Counted from the stretch's first letter, positions 43,226 to 52,959 are shown. The stretch: DNA of 64,000 nt from Emticicia sp. C21 (GCF_003418935.1 NZ_QVMT01000001.1:310001-374000); one strand, 5' to 3'. Notes: a model not told the origin generated them from the letters alone. A program made the numbers and translations.

Positions 43226-43399
43226 ATCTCAATAAACTAAACTAAACTGTATAAAATCTTTTCCGTTGTTTTAAACGGGTATATCTTTTTTGTCTTATTC
43301 CCGTCAGTAATAAACTGAACCTGGCTTATTTTGACATTCTAAATTCGATTAATAGAATTTTGAGCGGCAATGTTTCTATTTTATTTATTTTAAAACCCA

Positions 43400-43465
43400 T
43401 TTGCCTGTTTGGCAAAACTCCAGCTTTGCCGTATAAAATTTTGTAGGCAAAATTTTCTTTATTTT
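43400..43465. promoter_or_regulatory. Alternating TTTGCC/GGCAAA switch-like structure
   Basis: TTTGCC (43400-43405), GGCAAA (43411-43416), TTTGCC (43425-43430) and GGCAAA (43446-43451) alternate, so each word can pair with its neighbour on either side. They are followed by AAAATTTTG (43435-43443) and CAAAATTTT (43448-43456), a 9-bp hairpin with a CTTTATTTTT tail on the plus strand. The whole 43036-43695 interval has no convincing gene; this is the only structured part apart from the terminator at 43198. It could be an RNA switch or small RNA. Confidence 0.4.
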
Positions 43466-43695
43466 TCACCTGATTATTCCAGATTTTTCAACCTGGTTCA
43501 AAACTTCAATTTTAACCTTTTCTCTGCCGACAGTAAAGAAATGAAAATTTTATTTTAATGAATCATTTTCATTTTTCTCTTAAACTCTTTCCAAGCGCAA
43601 AGTAAATAAGTTTATGCCATATAATCCAAATACACCTCTATTCCTCCCTATCAATTGTCCTCTTTTGTCACTTATTTGCACGCCAACCACCACAC

Positions 43696-44091
43696 TTATC
43701 CTTTCTTTATCACAGAAGAATAAGAATTACAACGAACACAATTATTGACAAAAGATCTGGGAACATTCCCAAAAAGTACTGAGGGCAACGTATCAGTCGG
43801 ACGACTGAAATTAAACGAAGTAGTAAGCGTTTGTCTATACGTGTGTGTGATTTCAGCACTATACGTTAATAGTAACGGATTTATTCTTCTATATGTTGCA
43901 AAAGGAATAAAAAAATTAAAAGAAATTAATCGGATATTAACCTCCGGTTTAAAACCATAGTTAAAAACAAGATTTGACACTCTACTCTGAAGAAAATTGC
44001 TATCTACTACTACCAGCTTATGTCTTTGGAGAAGACACTTATAGCTAGTCTGGGCATTATTACGCCAGGAAATAGTAAATAGCTTTTTCAT
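43696..44091 (-). pseudogene. Internally deleted remnant of a beta-barrel outer-membrane receptor gene
   Basis: Reads from ATG 44091 as 131 codons. The 5' side from the -7 box to MKKL is nearly the same as that of the receptor gene at 44339-46774: TTATGAAAAAGC-type leader, then MKKLFTIS against MKKLLTVY. A short way in, NFLQSRVSNLVFNYGFKPEVN resembles the last barrel strand of that receptor (RRLDSRVVTVAFNYRFGK). The sequence between, about 700 codons in the intact gene, is missing. After that no similarity is seen. A small, live gene cannot be ruled out, but a deletion remnant with a preserved promoter fits best. Confidence 0.45.
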
Positions 44092-44115
44092 AATATGCTT
44101 TTCATAATCGTAATA

Positions 44116-44160
44116 CAAACATACTAATCTAGTGGGGTTGTATAGTAACCCAATTTGGGT
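44116..44160 (-). promoter_or_regulatory. Palindrome plus -7 box, promoter of the receptor remnant (site A)
   Basis: ACCCAATTTGGGT (44148-44160) is a perfect palindrome. On the minus strand, 27 bp after its inner TTG comes TATGTTTG (complement of 44116-44123), a perfect TANNTTTG. The same spacing is seen at sites B and D. The palindrome would be centred about 45 bp upstream of the transcription start, where activators usually bind. Confidence 0.65.
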
Positions 44161-44270
44161 GATTGTGATGAACGGCGAACAATGGATTTGTTAAAATTTG
44201 TTAAAAAATAACTCCACTCCCTAACCCCTCTCTCCACAATTGAGAGGATTAAGGATTAGATTATTCAAAA

Positions 44271-44299
44271 AAAATCCTATCTCAAGCGGATAGGATTTT
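44271..44299 (-). terminator. Terminator of the first receptor gene
   Basis: AAAATCCTATC (44271-44281) and GATAGGATTTT (44289-44299) form an 11-bp stem; on the minus strand TTTTTTGAATAA follows. It is 40 bp past the receptor stop. Confidence 0.8.
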
Positions 44300-44338
44300 A
44301 AAACTAACAAACTGTATGTAAGCCTCAAAATTGAGGGA

Positions 44339-46774
44339 TTATCCGTTGGTCTGAATCCTGCGATTTTCTTCTTCCGATCCTCCGTTTCTTCTGCGTGCAG
44401 GGGCTACTGTTGATTTACCAAAACGATAGTTGAATGCCACCGTTACCACTCTACTATCCAAGCGGCGGCGAAGGGTCATATCCATATTCTGGTATTTCAC
44501 AATCATGTTATTTCTTTGGGTTAAGAATGGGTCGCTAACACTCAATTTCAGCGTGCCTTTGCGTTGCCATAGCTGCCTTTGCACACCTAAAGCTATTTGT
44601 GCCTGCGAAAGTATCTTGAATGTTCCGAACAGAAATGGTGACTGGTAATATCCTGTCAACTCGGCATTCCAGTTCTTACCAATAGTAAATGTATTGGTTG
44701 AGTTAAAAAAGAAAGTCGTGAGTTGCTGCCTGAATTCTCCATCCAGGAATTTGCCCCAATATCGGTTGTTATAATTCTCAAAATACAGGTTACCATTCCA
44801 CCATTTAGTGTATTTCACTGGAATAGAGATATTATATCCGATAGTTTCCAGGTTATTGAGGTTTTGTTGCGACTGCGCTGCTACTTTAGTGACATCGTTC
44901 TGAATCAATACCGTTGAGATAATGTCTCTGGTGCGGCTATGGTAAAAGGTAATGTTGTACTGTTGCTTAAAAGCATATGTCAGCTCTGAATTAAAGGTAA
45001 ATTGTGGCTGTAACTGAGGGTTTCCCTCACGATAGACATAGATGTCTAAAAAGAATTTAAACGGATTTAAGTCCTGATAGTTGGGGCGTTGGATACGCCT
45101 GCCAACATTCAAGCTTAACTCATGGTTTTTGTTAATTTCCTGACGAATAAAAACCGTTGGAAACAACTGGAAATATTTACGGCTAAAAGTTGCATTAGTT
45201 GATAATTGTTTGCCATCTGCAATAGTCTGCTCTCCACGTAGCCCTAATTGAATACCCGTTTTCTGAAACTTGGTATTAAAATTCACATACCCTGCATTGA
45301 TATTCTCGTGATAAATAAAATGATTGGTACGAGTCAAATCCACTACCTCTACCCCATCCTGTACCAGATAATACTGGGCATTGCCATCATTGCTTACGAA
45401 ACTGCTTTTTGCCCCTATTTCAAATTTAGTTTCCTTACCCAATGGATGTATGTAATCCACTTTAAATGTTTTTATATCAATATCCGATGGCAAATCACCT
45501 CTCAAAATATAGGGTGATGGCAGGTTTTGTCCGGGCATATAAGTGGTCTCGGTGGTGGAATTTTGAATTATCTGCTGATTATAGCTTGCATAATCAAAGT
45601 CGGCAGTTAGTTCTTTGCCGGTGCTGTCAAAAGTATGTTTCAGGTTCAGATTCAGGGTATAGTTTCGCCAACGGTCACGGTTCGAGTTATTGGTAACATT
45701 ACTATTGGTAATAGTACCATTTGGATCTCTGAAATCGCTTGGCGTACTGGCTTTTACCAAAATATTATTTAGTATGCCATTTACATTTGCCCCTATGGTA
45801 GTTTTACGGCTTAAGAAATAATCTACTCCTATTTTTAAATTCTGAGAACTGAAATGAGGTAATTGGGTAGGTCTCTGGGTCAAGGTCGAGACACTTCCAT
45901 CTCCTGCAACAAACTTCCGGTTAATAACCGATCTGTTTTCTCCTGCCCTGTTTACCTGAGTAAGATTGCCGAATAAATTCCATTTTTTGTCACGGTAATT
46001 CAAATTTAATCCTGCATTTTGCTTAAAACGTAAACCTTGCCCAACACTCAGATTGACACTGCCATTCATGCCCAGTTTTTTATCCCGTTTCATACGAATA
46101 TTGATAATACCAGCATTGCCTGTGGCATCATACTTTGCAGATGGATTGGTAATGAGTTCTATTTTCTCAATCTGATTAGCAGCCATTCCACGAAGCATAT
46201 TAGCTAAATCTGTAGTTGAGAGGTTAGTAGGTTTGCCATCCATCAATATTAAGACCCCTTGCTTGCCTTTCAGCGAAATATTACCATCGGCGTCTACTGT
46301 GACACCCGGTGCTTTTTCTAATACTTCAATTACGCTATTGCCTGCTGAGGTAATGCTATTCTCTACATTCAGCACAATTTTATCAATCTCACGCTCAATG
46401 AAAGGCTTGGTGGAGCGAACGGTCACTTCGCCTAAGGCCTTGGCGTCAGTCATTAACTCAATTGCAGAAAGTTTGATGTTTTTATTATCAGTACTTAACC
46501 CAAAAGTCGGAGATTTGAACTTCTGATACCCCACTTGTGAAACCTTTACGAAATAACGTCCTTCGGCAATGTTTTCAAAACCAAAATTCCCTAGCTGGTC
46601 TGTAATAGCTGCTTTAACAAGTGTTGAATCTTTTTCGCGGTGAAGTGTAACGTTAGCAAATTCCACTAATTTCTTTGCATCGTCATTTACCTGTCCCTCT
46701 ACCTTGCCAGTTAGAGTCTGGGCGTATATGGGTATAGTAATATTCAGCAAGTAAACAGTTAATAGCTTTTTCAT
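44339..46774 (-). CDS. Outer-membrane beta-barrel receptor, CarboxypepD_reg + OMP_b-brl type
   Basis: 811 aa, signal peptide in residues 1-18 (YAQ end). Residues about 22-105 are a carboxypeptidase-regulatory-like domain (ANVTLHREKDSTLVKAAITDQLGNFGFENIAEGRYFVKV). Residues about 115-230 are a plug domain (GNSVIEVLEKAPGVTVDADGNISLKGKQGVLILMDGKPT and ITNPSAKYDATGNAGIINIRMKRDKK). The rest is a long beta-barrel ending with RVVTVAFNYRFGK. TonB-dependent-like uptake of an unknown substrate is the usual assumption, but a TonB box is not evident. The promoter is site B. It is paralogous to the gene at 50432. Confidence 0.88.
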   Translation of the reverse strand: MKKLLTVYLLNITIPIYAQTLTGKVEGQVNDDAKKLVEFANVTLHREKDSTLVKAAITDQLGNFGFENIAEGRYFVKVSQVGYQKFKSPTFGLSTDNKNIKLSAIELMTDAKALGEVTVRSTKPFIEREIDKIVLNVENSITSAGNSVIEVLEKAPGVTVDADGNISLKGKQGVLILMDGKPTNLSTTDLANMLRGMAANQIEKIELITNPSAKYDATGNAGIINIRMKRDKKLGMNGSVNLSVGQGLRFKQNAGLNLNYRDKKWNLFGNLTQVNRAGENRSVINRKFVAGDGSVSTLTQRPTQLPHFSSQNLKIGVDYFLSRKTTIGANVNGILNNILVKASTPSDFRDPNGTITNSNVTNNSNRDRWRNYTLNLNLKHTFDSTGKELTADFDYASYNQQIIQNSTTETTYMPGQNLPSPYILRGDLPSDIDIKTFKVDYIHPLGKETKFEIGAKSSFVSNDGNAQYYLVQDGVEVVDLTRTNHFIYHENINAGYVNFNTKFQKTGIQLGLRGEQTIADGKQLSTNATFSRKYFQLFPTVFIRQEINKNHELSLNVGRRIQRPNYQDLNPFKFFLDIYVYREGNPQLQPQFTFNSELTYAFKQQYNITFYHSRTRDIISTVLIQNDVTKVAAQSQQNLNNLETIGYNISIPVKYTKWWNGNLYFENYNNRYWGKFLDGEFRQQLTTFFFNSTNTFTIGKNWNAELTGYYQSPFLFGTFKILSQAQIALGVQRQLWQRKGTLKLSVSDPFLTQRNNMIVKYQNMDMTLRRRLDSRVVTVAFNYRFGKSTVAPARRRNGGSEEENRRIQTNG

Positions 46775-46801
46775 AATAATGCTTTTTCATATTCGGTAAA
46801 G

Positions 46802-46846
46802 CAAAAATAGAGCGCTATTGCCTGATTGTTTTACCCCATTTTGGGG
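46802..46846 (-). promoter_or_regulatory. Palindrome plus -7 box, promoter of the first receptor (site B)
   Basis: CCCCATTTTGGGG (46834-46846) is the palindrome (4 G/C pairs each side of ATTTT). On the minus strand, 27 bp after its inner ATG comes TATTTTTG (complement of 46802-46809). The receptor ATG is at 46774. Confidence 0.65.
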
Positions 46847-46864
46847 GATTTAGAAAAAAACACC

Positions 46865-46975
46865 CGCCCCTAGCCCCTAAAGGGGTACAAAAACAAAAAA
46901 CTCCATTCAAATTTTAATTTGAATGGAGTTTTAGTTATAGTAGAACCTGTCGTTCCCCTTTAGGGGTTAGGGGCG
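46865..46975. repeat. Nested inverted repeat ending inside the S41 coding region
   Basis: CGCCCCTAGCCCCTAAAGGGG (46865-46885) is the reverse complement of 46955-46975 (CCCCTTTAGGGGTTAGGGGCG) with one mismatch. The right arm supplies the final Arg-Pro-stop codons of the S41 protease gene. The interior contains the terminator hairpin at 46897-46932. Short CCCCTAAAGGGG-type repeats are common in Cytophagales intergenic DNA. Confidence 0.65.
46897..46932 (-). terminator. Terminator of the S41 protease gene
   Basis: AAAACTCCATTCAAATT (46897-46913) and AATTTGAATGGAGTTTT (46916-46932) form a near-perfect 17-bp stem with a 2-base centre. It lies 35 bp after the protease stop. Confidence 0.8.
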
Positions 46976-49900
46976 TTTTATCTCCTTCAGTAGTTCATCA
47001 ACCGCTGCCTTCAATTGGTCGTCGGTACCTTTGGCTAGCCAGTCAGGTTGATTTTCTACAATGATATCTGGTATGGCAGCTCCTAATTCCTGATTTTTAT
47101 CTGTTGCCTTTGTAAACCAGCCACGACCTGGCAAACGAACAAATGAACCGTCCATTAATGATTTACCACCCGTTGAAATCACCGAACCATTGGTTGGTAC
47201 ACCTACCAATTTACCAACGCCTAAAGTTTTATAGGCATGAGAGAAAATTTCGGCATTTGAATAGCTACCCTCATTACATAAGGCAATAGAAGGTTTCGTC
47301 CAGGCGGCATATACCAGACGTTCACCAATCGGGTAATAACTTTTGAATTTCAGTTTATCTTTTTCTAAATCTTCACTTGCCCCTCTTGGAATGGTATAAG
47401 CATGTTGTTTGTAATTCAGAATCGTCATTAAATAATCGGTAGTTGAACCGCCACCGTTATAACGCACATCGATTACCAGCCCCTCTTTGCCAAAACCTGC
47501 AGCAGTAAATTCTCTTTCTACCACCTCAAAGCTTTGGAAGTCCATACTTCTGATATGGATATAGCCCAAACGACCATTAGAATATTTATCAACTAACTTT
47601 TTACGGTTTTCTACCCATTCTTCGTATAAATTATTGGTAATGCTCGCTGTCAGACGAATCACCACTTCTCTTGATTTTCCATCTGCCCCACGTACATTTA
47701 ATAACACTCTTTCGTTTACTAATCCGTTCAATAAATCATAGAAATTATCATTGTCACTTACGGCCTGCCCGTTTACCGCCGTAATCACGTCACCCTCGTT
47801 CAACTTGCTTTTTTCTTTGTCGGCAGGTGTGCCAGGAACTACGTGTGCAACCTTTACGCCTCCGCTTACAGGTGATAATTCTGTCCCTATAAGTCCGGTA
47901 GCTTCTTTTTGCGTATCAATACGGTCAGTAACTGTCATACCCATGTGGCTGGAGTTTAGCTCACCTAGCAAGAGGTTAAACATATCTCTGAAATCATTGC
48001 TGGTGCTGGCATTGATAGCTCGCTCTTTGTATTTATCGTGCAGTTTTGTCCAGTCGTTGCCATGAAACTTAGGATCGTAGAAACCATCGCGAATCGTGCG
48101 CCATGCTTCCTCAAATACCTGTGTACGCTCGGCATTATAATCAATCTTCATCTTAGCCGTATATGGTAGTGTTTCAGTAGCGTTTGATTTCATATCAATT
48201 CTTCCTAAAGCCCCCATACGTGTATAATACAGGTATTTACCTTCTCTATCCATCGTTACATTGCTGGGGTTAGCACCACCTTTGGTGATTTCTTTCAAAT
48301 CTTTGCCGTCCCATTTAACACTATACAAATCTCTACCCTTAGCTACACTTGTAGAAGTTGTATAATAGAAAGTTTCACCGTCTTTCGAAATCACTAACTC
48401 ACTTTCTTCGCCCGGGAAACTGGTTACCTGCACAGTACGCTCATGAATTTTATCGAAGTCTATTCTGACTGGTTTGGGACCTTTTTTATCGGCTCCTTTT
48501 GCCGGAGTAGCAGGCTCTGGCGCAGGTGCATCTCTCTCCTGCCAATCTTGTGTCTCTTTTTCCCAATCTTCTTTTTTCAACCACACAAACCAAACATCGT
48601 TGCTGCGGCCTGCACTACGCCCTGAAATAAAGCCTAGTTTAGAACCATCAGCACTCCAGAATGGGCGACCATCGGTACGCGGATGCATCGTGACGTTGAC
48701 AGGCTTTGTTGAATTATCTGCCGCCTGAATAAAAATCTCCTGATTAAAGTATAAATCGCTCATAGCATAAGCCAGCCATTTACTATCAGGACTCCAGGCA
48801 ATGCCACCCGGACTATCCCAACTATCACTTAGTACTTTCTCGTTCGATAATTTTCCATCAGGATTAATATCAGCTACAACAAATGTTCCTCTACCACGCA
48901 CATAGGCGATTTTCTTATTATCAGGTGATACTACCAGATTGGTTTCATCTCCTGCAGTTTTGGTAACTTGTACTAAGCCATGTTTCATCGATTTGAACAC
49001 ATTGCGTTGGGTTGTATCAATGGAACGAACCATATAAATATCGAAATTACCATTGACTCTATCACTCGTAAACAATAAAGTTGAGTCATTCAACCATGTT
49101 GGCTCTATGTCTCTGAAAGCATGCTCTGAAACATTAATGCTTCTTGCTTTTTCTTTATCAGCTTCTTTCAGAAATATCTCCCCTCTTATCGAAAAAGCTA
49201 GCAGTTTTCCATTAGGTGAAACGGCATAATCGCTTGCACCAGTGGTCAAAGTTTTTTGCTCGGTAGCATCCAGGCGGTCATCAGCACTAATAACAACATT
49301 TAATTTTTGAGACGAACCTCTTTCAGTTTTCATTATATAAAGGTTCATATCTTTCTCAAAAACAATAGAATTCCCATCAGCTGATATACTGAATGCACGG
49401 ATTGACTCATCTTTATAATTAGTCAGTTTTTCAGGCGTGTTGCTTGCTTTTCCGTTTGCGTCCAGTTTCAGACGATAGATATTGTAAGCCCCTGATTCAC
49501 TGCTCAGGAAATACAAGGTATTATTGCTGCCCCATTGAGGAAAAACATCGTTGGTTTCGAAACCAGGCAATTGTTGGTAGGTTTTGTTTTTGGTATCATA
49601 AATCCAGATGTCACGGTCAGAACTTCCTTTATATGCCTGACGGGCTACAGGGTTAATATCACCACGCTCAAAGGCCAAGAAACGACCATCAGGTGAAAGA
49701 ACCGGATAGAAACCCACCGCATCTAAAATTCTTGATTCTGTACCTCCTTTTGGGCTGATGGCATATACTTCATTTGGGCGTTCGATTTGTCTGAACTCAC
49801 GATTGGTCGAAAATAAGATTTTATCGGCTTGAGTCCAGCTTGAAATATTATCTGCCCCTGAATGGAAAGTGAGACGCTTAGGCATGCTACCCTCTGCCGA

Positions 49901-50179
49901 CATCACAAATATGTCGTTGTTACCAAATCTGGCACCAGAAAAAGCGATTTGTTTACCATCGGGGCTAAAAACAGGATTTGATTCATAGGCGTCATGAATT
50001 GTTAAACGGGTAGCTTTGCCGCCTGAACCCGGGACTGTCCAGATGTCTCCCTGAAATGAAAAAGCCACTAAAGAACCATCTTTATTAATGGCGGGCTGAC
50101 GAAGCAACAGAGTATTTTGTGCTTGCAGGCAAAAAACAGTTAAAAAGGTAATTGTTGAGGTTAAAAGCGATTTTTTCAT
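46967..50179 (-). CDS. Tricorn-type S41 family peptidase
   Basis: 1070 aa, signal peptide in residues 1-20 (CLQAQ). Residues about 25-560 contain PD40/WD40-like blades (SPDGKQIAFSG, SADGNSIVFEK, SPDGRFLAFER, SPDSKWLAYAMSD), the tricorn beta-propellers. A PDZ domain is near residues 765-830 (SGGVKVAHVVPGTPADKEKSKLNEGDVITAVNG). The S41 catalytic domain holds LVIDVRYNGGGSTTDYL and NEGSYSNAEIFSHAY, in which Ser of YSNAE is the likely nucleophile. It degrades peptides, probably in the periplasm. It lies between two paralogous receptor genes on the same strand, so a shared peptide-uptake role is possible (inference). Confidence 0.9.
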   Translation of the reverse strand: MKKSLLTSTITFLTVFCLQAQNTLLLRQPAINKDGSLVAFSFQGDIWTVPGSGGKATRLTIHDAYESNPVFSPDGKQIAFSGARFGNNDIFVMSAEGSMPKRLTFHSGADNISSWTQADKILFSTNREFRQIERPNEVYAISPKGGTESRILDAVGFYPVLSPDGRFLAFERGDINPVARQAYKGSSDRDIWIYDTKNKTYQQLPGFETNDVFPQWGSNNTLYFLSSESGAYNIYRLKLDANGKASNTPEKLTNYKDESIRAFSISADGNSIVFEKDMNLYIMKTERGSSQKLNVVISADDRLDATEQKTLTTGASDYAVSPNGKLLAFSIRGEIFLKEADKEKARSINVSEHAFRDIEPTWLNDSTLLFTSDRVNGNFDIYMVRSIDTTQRNVFKSMKHGLVQVTKTAGDETNLVVSPDNKKIAYVRGRGTFVVADINPDGKLSNEKVLSDSWDSPGGIAWSPDSKWLAYAMSDLYFNQEIFIQAADNSTKPVNVTMHPRTDGRPFWSADGSKLGFISGRSAGRSNDVWFVWLKKEDWEKETQDWQERDAPAPEPATPAKGADKKGPKPVRIDFDKIHERTVQVTSFPGEESELVISKDGETFYYTTSTSVAKGRDLYSVKWDGKDLKEITKGGANPSNVTMDREGKYLYYTRMGALGRIDMKSNATETLPYTAKMKIDYNAERTQVFEEAWRTIRDGFYDPKFHGNDWTKLHDKYKERAINASTSNDFRDMFNLLLGELNSSHMGMTVTDRIDTQKEATGLIGTELSPVSGGVKVAHVVPGTPADKEKSKLNEGDVITAVNGQAVSDNDNFYDLLNGLVNERVLLNVRGADGKSREVVIRLTASITNNLYEEWVENRKKLVDKYSNGRLGYIHIRSMDFQSFEVVEREFTAAGFGKEGLVIDVRYNGGGSTTDYLMTILNYKQHAYTIPRGASEDLEKDKLKFKSYYPIGERLVYAAWTKPSIALCNEGSYSNAEIFSHAYKTLGVGKLVGVPTNGSVISTGGKSLMDGSFVRLPGRGWFTKATDKNQELGAAIPDIIVENQPDWLAKGTDDQLKAAVDELLKEIKRP

Positions 50180-50351
50180 TACTACTAATAGCTTGTTGAT
50201 TAACCTTTAAATTTACAATAAAATCGCGTGGAGCACTACAAAATCAGATGATTTAGGTATAAGTTGAGATAAAATAACGAAGATGTAGGAATTATTATCT
50301 CTTTGATAGTGCTTTTAATTGGTTTAAAAAGATATAGAATAATAACAAAAA

Positions 50352-50382
50352 GGAATTGTCCCAGTAAAACTGAGGCAATTCC
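50352..50382 (-). terminator. Terminator of the second receptor gene
   Basis: GGAATTG (50352-50358) pairs with CAATTCC (50376-50382), with inner CC/GG and AGT/ACT pairs around AAA; on the minus strand TTTTTGTTATT follows. It lies 50 bp past the receptor stop. Confidence 0.7.
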
Positions 50383-50431
50383 AAAGAATTAAAAGTTTAT
50401 TTAGATACGATTTGAAAAATCATGATACCTA

Positions 50432-52852
50432 TCAACCTCCTTTAATACGATTTAATTCGTCTTCTGAGCCACTTCTTCGGTTGCGGGCACCTTTAATTTC
50501 TTTACTACCGAAACGGTAGGTAAAGTTAACTCTCAACTGTTGAGATTCCCATTTGAAACGAAGATTGGTATAAACACCGGCATATTCAGAATGATACCCT
50601 CCTCTACCTGTGTTTAGTACATCAGTAAAGCTGACTTTTAAAGTAGCGTTATCTTTCCAGAATTTCTTTTGCACACCTGCATCCATTGTGCCCATCGCTC
50701 TGTTATAATCTATGCGACGATAAGGTGAATTATACCAGCCAGAAAGTTCGATTGTCCAGTTATTTTTGAGTTTAAAGGTGCTTTGCGCATTGGCATTAGC
50801 CGCAATAGTACTATTATTGACTTTAAGTCCATTCTTTAGGTCACCACGGAATATATTGTTATAGCCACTTACATTCACATATATATTCCACCATTTAGTA
50901 ATATCTGTTGCCAGGCTTACATCAAGGCTGAATCCTTGGGTATAATCTAAGTTTTGAGCAATGAAGTAGGTACGACTCTCATCGTAAGGTAGTCTCAATC
51001 CTACTACCGGGAATCTTGTGCGCCAATAGCCTAAAGACGTAGTGAGTTTACCTTTATAGACGTGCGTTAGTTTAAAATTATTGGCATATTCAGGGCGTAA
51101 GAAAGGGTTACCTTTTGAATATACCAACTCATCGACGCGGTATTCAAATGGATTTAGATTCTGGTAGCTTGGGCGGTTAATACGACGGCTATAGTTCAGA
51201 TTCAGGTTATGGTGCTCCGATAACTTATAAGAAATAGCACCACTCGGGAAAAGATTAATATAGCTTGTATCTACCTTATCCAGATCATTCTGCTTGTAAC
51301 TGGTGAGTTTACCTAACGATTGCGTACGCTCGGCTCTCAATCCTAGTTGCAAATCCCATTTTTTACTTAATGATTTGTTATAATTAATGTAGGCTGCATA
51401 CACACGTTCAGTATATACAAAGTTATTGCTTCTTTCAAAGTCTCTGACCTCGGTATCATTCAACACATTAAAGAAATCGAAAGTATTATCAGATTTCACA
51501 TCTGACAGCTTAATTCCATAGCCTAGTTTTCCTTTCTTGAAAGGTTGTTCATAATCTATCTTGAATGATTTAATGCTAATATCAATCGGTGTCTTGGTTA
51601 CGAAATTTCTGCTGAAAGAGGGTCTGTCAGAATTCGGAAACTCGTAGGTGTTGGGCTGATAACTTACCCCTCTTGAAGTAAAAATACCATAATCGGCATC
51701 TATATTCAGTTCGCGGCCTGTAGTATCGGTATAGCGATAATTCAGGTTGAAGTTCAGATTTTTGTTTTTCTCAGGATTTGAAGTCCGTGAGTTAAGAATA
51801 GCTGAATCCGGCTGTGCACTGTATCGGTCACCAATCAATGTCTGACTTTCACCACCGCCATTGTGGTCACTTACTCTGCCGTTGGCACTAAAACCCAAAG
51901 TATTTTTTGAATTGATAAAATAATCTATACCCACCTTGGCATTGTGAGAAGTATCGCGATAGATACCCCTCCAGGTTTTGTTGTAGGCAATATTATTCAA
52001 TATCTGGTCGTCAAGTGTGCGGTTATGCCATGCTCCCTGGTTATAGCTATAATTACCAAATACATTGATTTTCTTATCACGATGATTCAAATTGATAGAA
52101 CCATTCACTTTAGGCGTAATACCAAAGTTAGAGCCTAACGCTACATTGCCATTAGTACCAATTTTTTTATTCTTTTTCAAACGGATATTCACAATGCCTA
52201 AATCTCCCGCAGCATCATATTTGGCTGAGGGGTTAGTAATAACTTCAATGGCTTCAATATCCGCTGAATTCATACTTTTTAAAACAGATGCAAGGTCTTT
52301 TCCGCTCATTGGCGACGGGCGGCCATCAATAAAGATTCTTACTCCGGCCTTGCCTTTCACCAGAATATTTTCGTCCTTATCTACTTGCACCCCAGGCGAT
52401 TTTTGCAGCAATTCTAATGCATTTAATCCGGTGGCATTCACGCTCCCCTCTACATTGAATACTATTTTGTCGTTTTGTACTTCTATGAGAGGTTTAGTGG
52501 CTACTACTTTCACTTCCCCTAATTGCTTGGTATCAGATGATACTGTAAATGCCTGAAACTCGACATCTTTATCTACCACCTCAAAAACAGGTGATTTGAA
52601 AGCACTGTAACTTACGGCAGTTACTTTAATAAAATACTTTCCGACAAGAATGTTATTGATTTTAAAACTGCCATTTTCATCGGCTATGTCAGCTTTTACA
52701 AGCGAAGAATCTTTGGTTGCGTGTACGGCTATGGTGGCAAACGAAACTACCTCATTCTGCTGATTTTTTACCTGACCTTTAACTGAGAAAGTTTGAGCAT
52801 ACAGCAACTGTGATATGCTCGTAAAGAGTAATACGAGTAATAAATTTTTCAT
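50432..52852 (-). CDS. Outer-membrane beta-barrel receptor, second paralogue
   Basis: 806 aa, signal peptide in residues 1-19 (LLYAQ). The domain order repeats that of the 44339 gene: FATIAVHATKDSSLVKADIADENGSFKINNILVGKYFIKV, then plug elements LLQKSPGVQVDKDENILVKGKAGVRIFIDGRPSPM and ITNPSAKYDAAGDLGIVNIRLKK, then a long barrel ending QQLRVNFTYRFGSK. Similarity to the other paralogue is greatest in the N-terminal and plug parts. A long leader (over 90 nt) precedes the ATG, unlike the short leader of the first receptor. Confidence 0.88.
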   Translation of the reverse strand: MKNLLLVLLFTSISQLLYAQTFSVKGQVKNQQNEVVSFATIAVHATKDSSLVKADIADENGSFKINNILVGKYFIKVTAVSYSAFKSPVFEVVDKDVEFQAFTVSSDTKQLGEVKVVATKPLIEVQNDKIVFNVEGSVNATGLNALELLQKSPGVQVDKDENILVKGKAGVRIFIDGRPSPMSGKDLASVLKSMNSADIEAIEVITNPSAKYDAAGDLGIVNIRLKKNKKIGTNGNVALGSNFGITPKVNGSINLNHRDKKINVFGNYSYNQGAWHNRTLDDQILNNIAYNKTWRGIYRDTSHNAKVGIDYFINSKNTLGFSANGRVSDHNGGGESQTLIGDRYSAQPDSAILNSRTSNPEKNKNLNFNLNYRYTDTTGRELNIDADYGIFTSRGVSYQPNTYEFPNSDRPSFSRNFVTKTPIDISIKSFKIDYEQPFKKGKLGYGIKLSDVKSDNTFDFFNVLNDTEVRDFERSNNFVYTERVYAAYINYNKSLSKKWDLQLGLRAERTQSLGKLTSYKQNDLDKVDTSYINLFPSGAISYKLSEHHNLNLNYSRRINRPSYQNLNPFEYRVDELVYSKGNPFLRPEYANNFKLTHVYKGKLTTSLGYWRTRFPVVGLRLPYDESRTYFIAQNLDYTQGFSLDVSLATDITKWWNIYVNVSGYNNIFRGDLKNGLKVNNSTIAANANAQSTFKLKNNWTIELSGWYNSPYRRIDYNRAMGTMDAGVQKKFWKDNATLKVSFTDVLNTGRGGYHSEYAGVYTNLRFKWESQQLRVNFTYRFGSKEIKGARNRRSGSEDELNRIKGG

Positions 52853-52959
52853 GATACTTGTTATAGCTTTTCAATAATTTTGTGAATGGTCTCAGACACA
52901 AAAGACCTAAATGATTATAGATTATCCGGTTGTGCGATAACTATGCAATTTCATTGGGG

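Noticed and set aside
43745-43960. Plus-strand 71-codon open frame inside the receptor remnant
   Set aside because: No family pattern, lies opposite the remnant, and has no promoter or convincing start; it is a chance frame.
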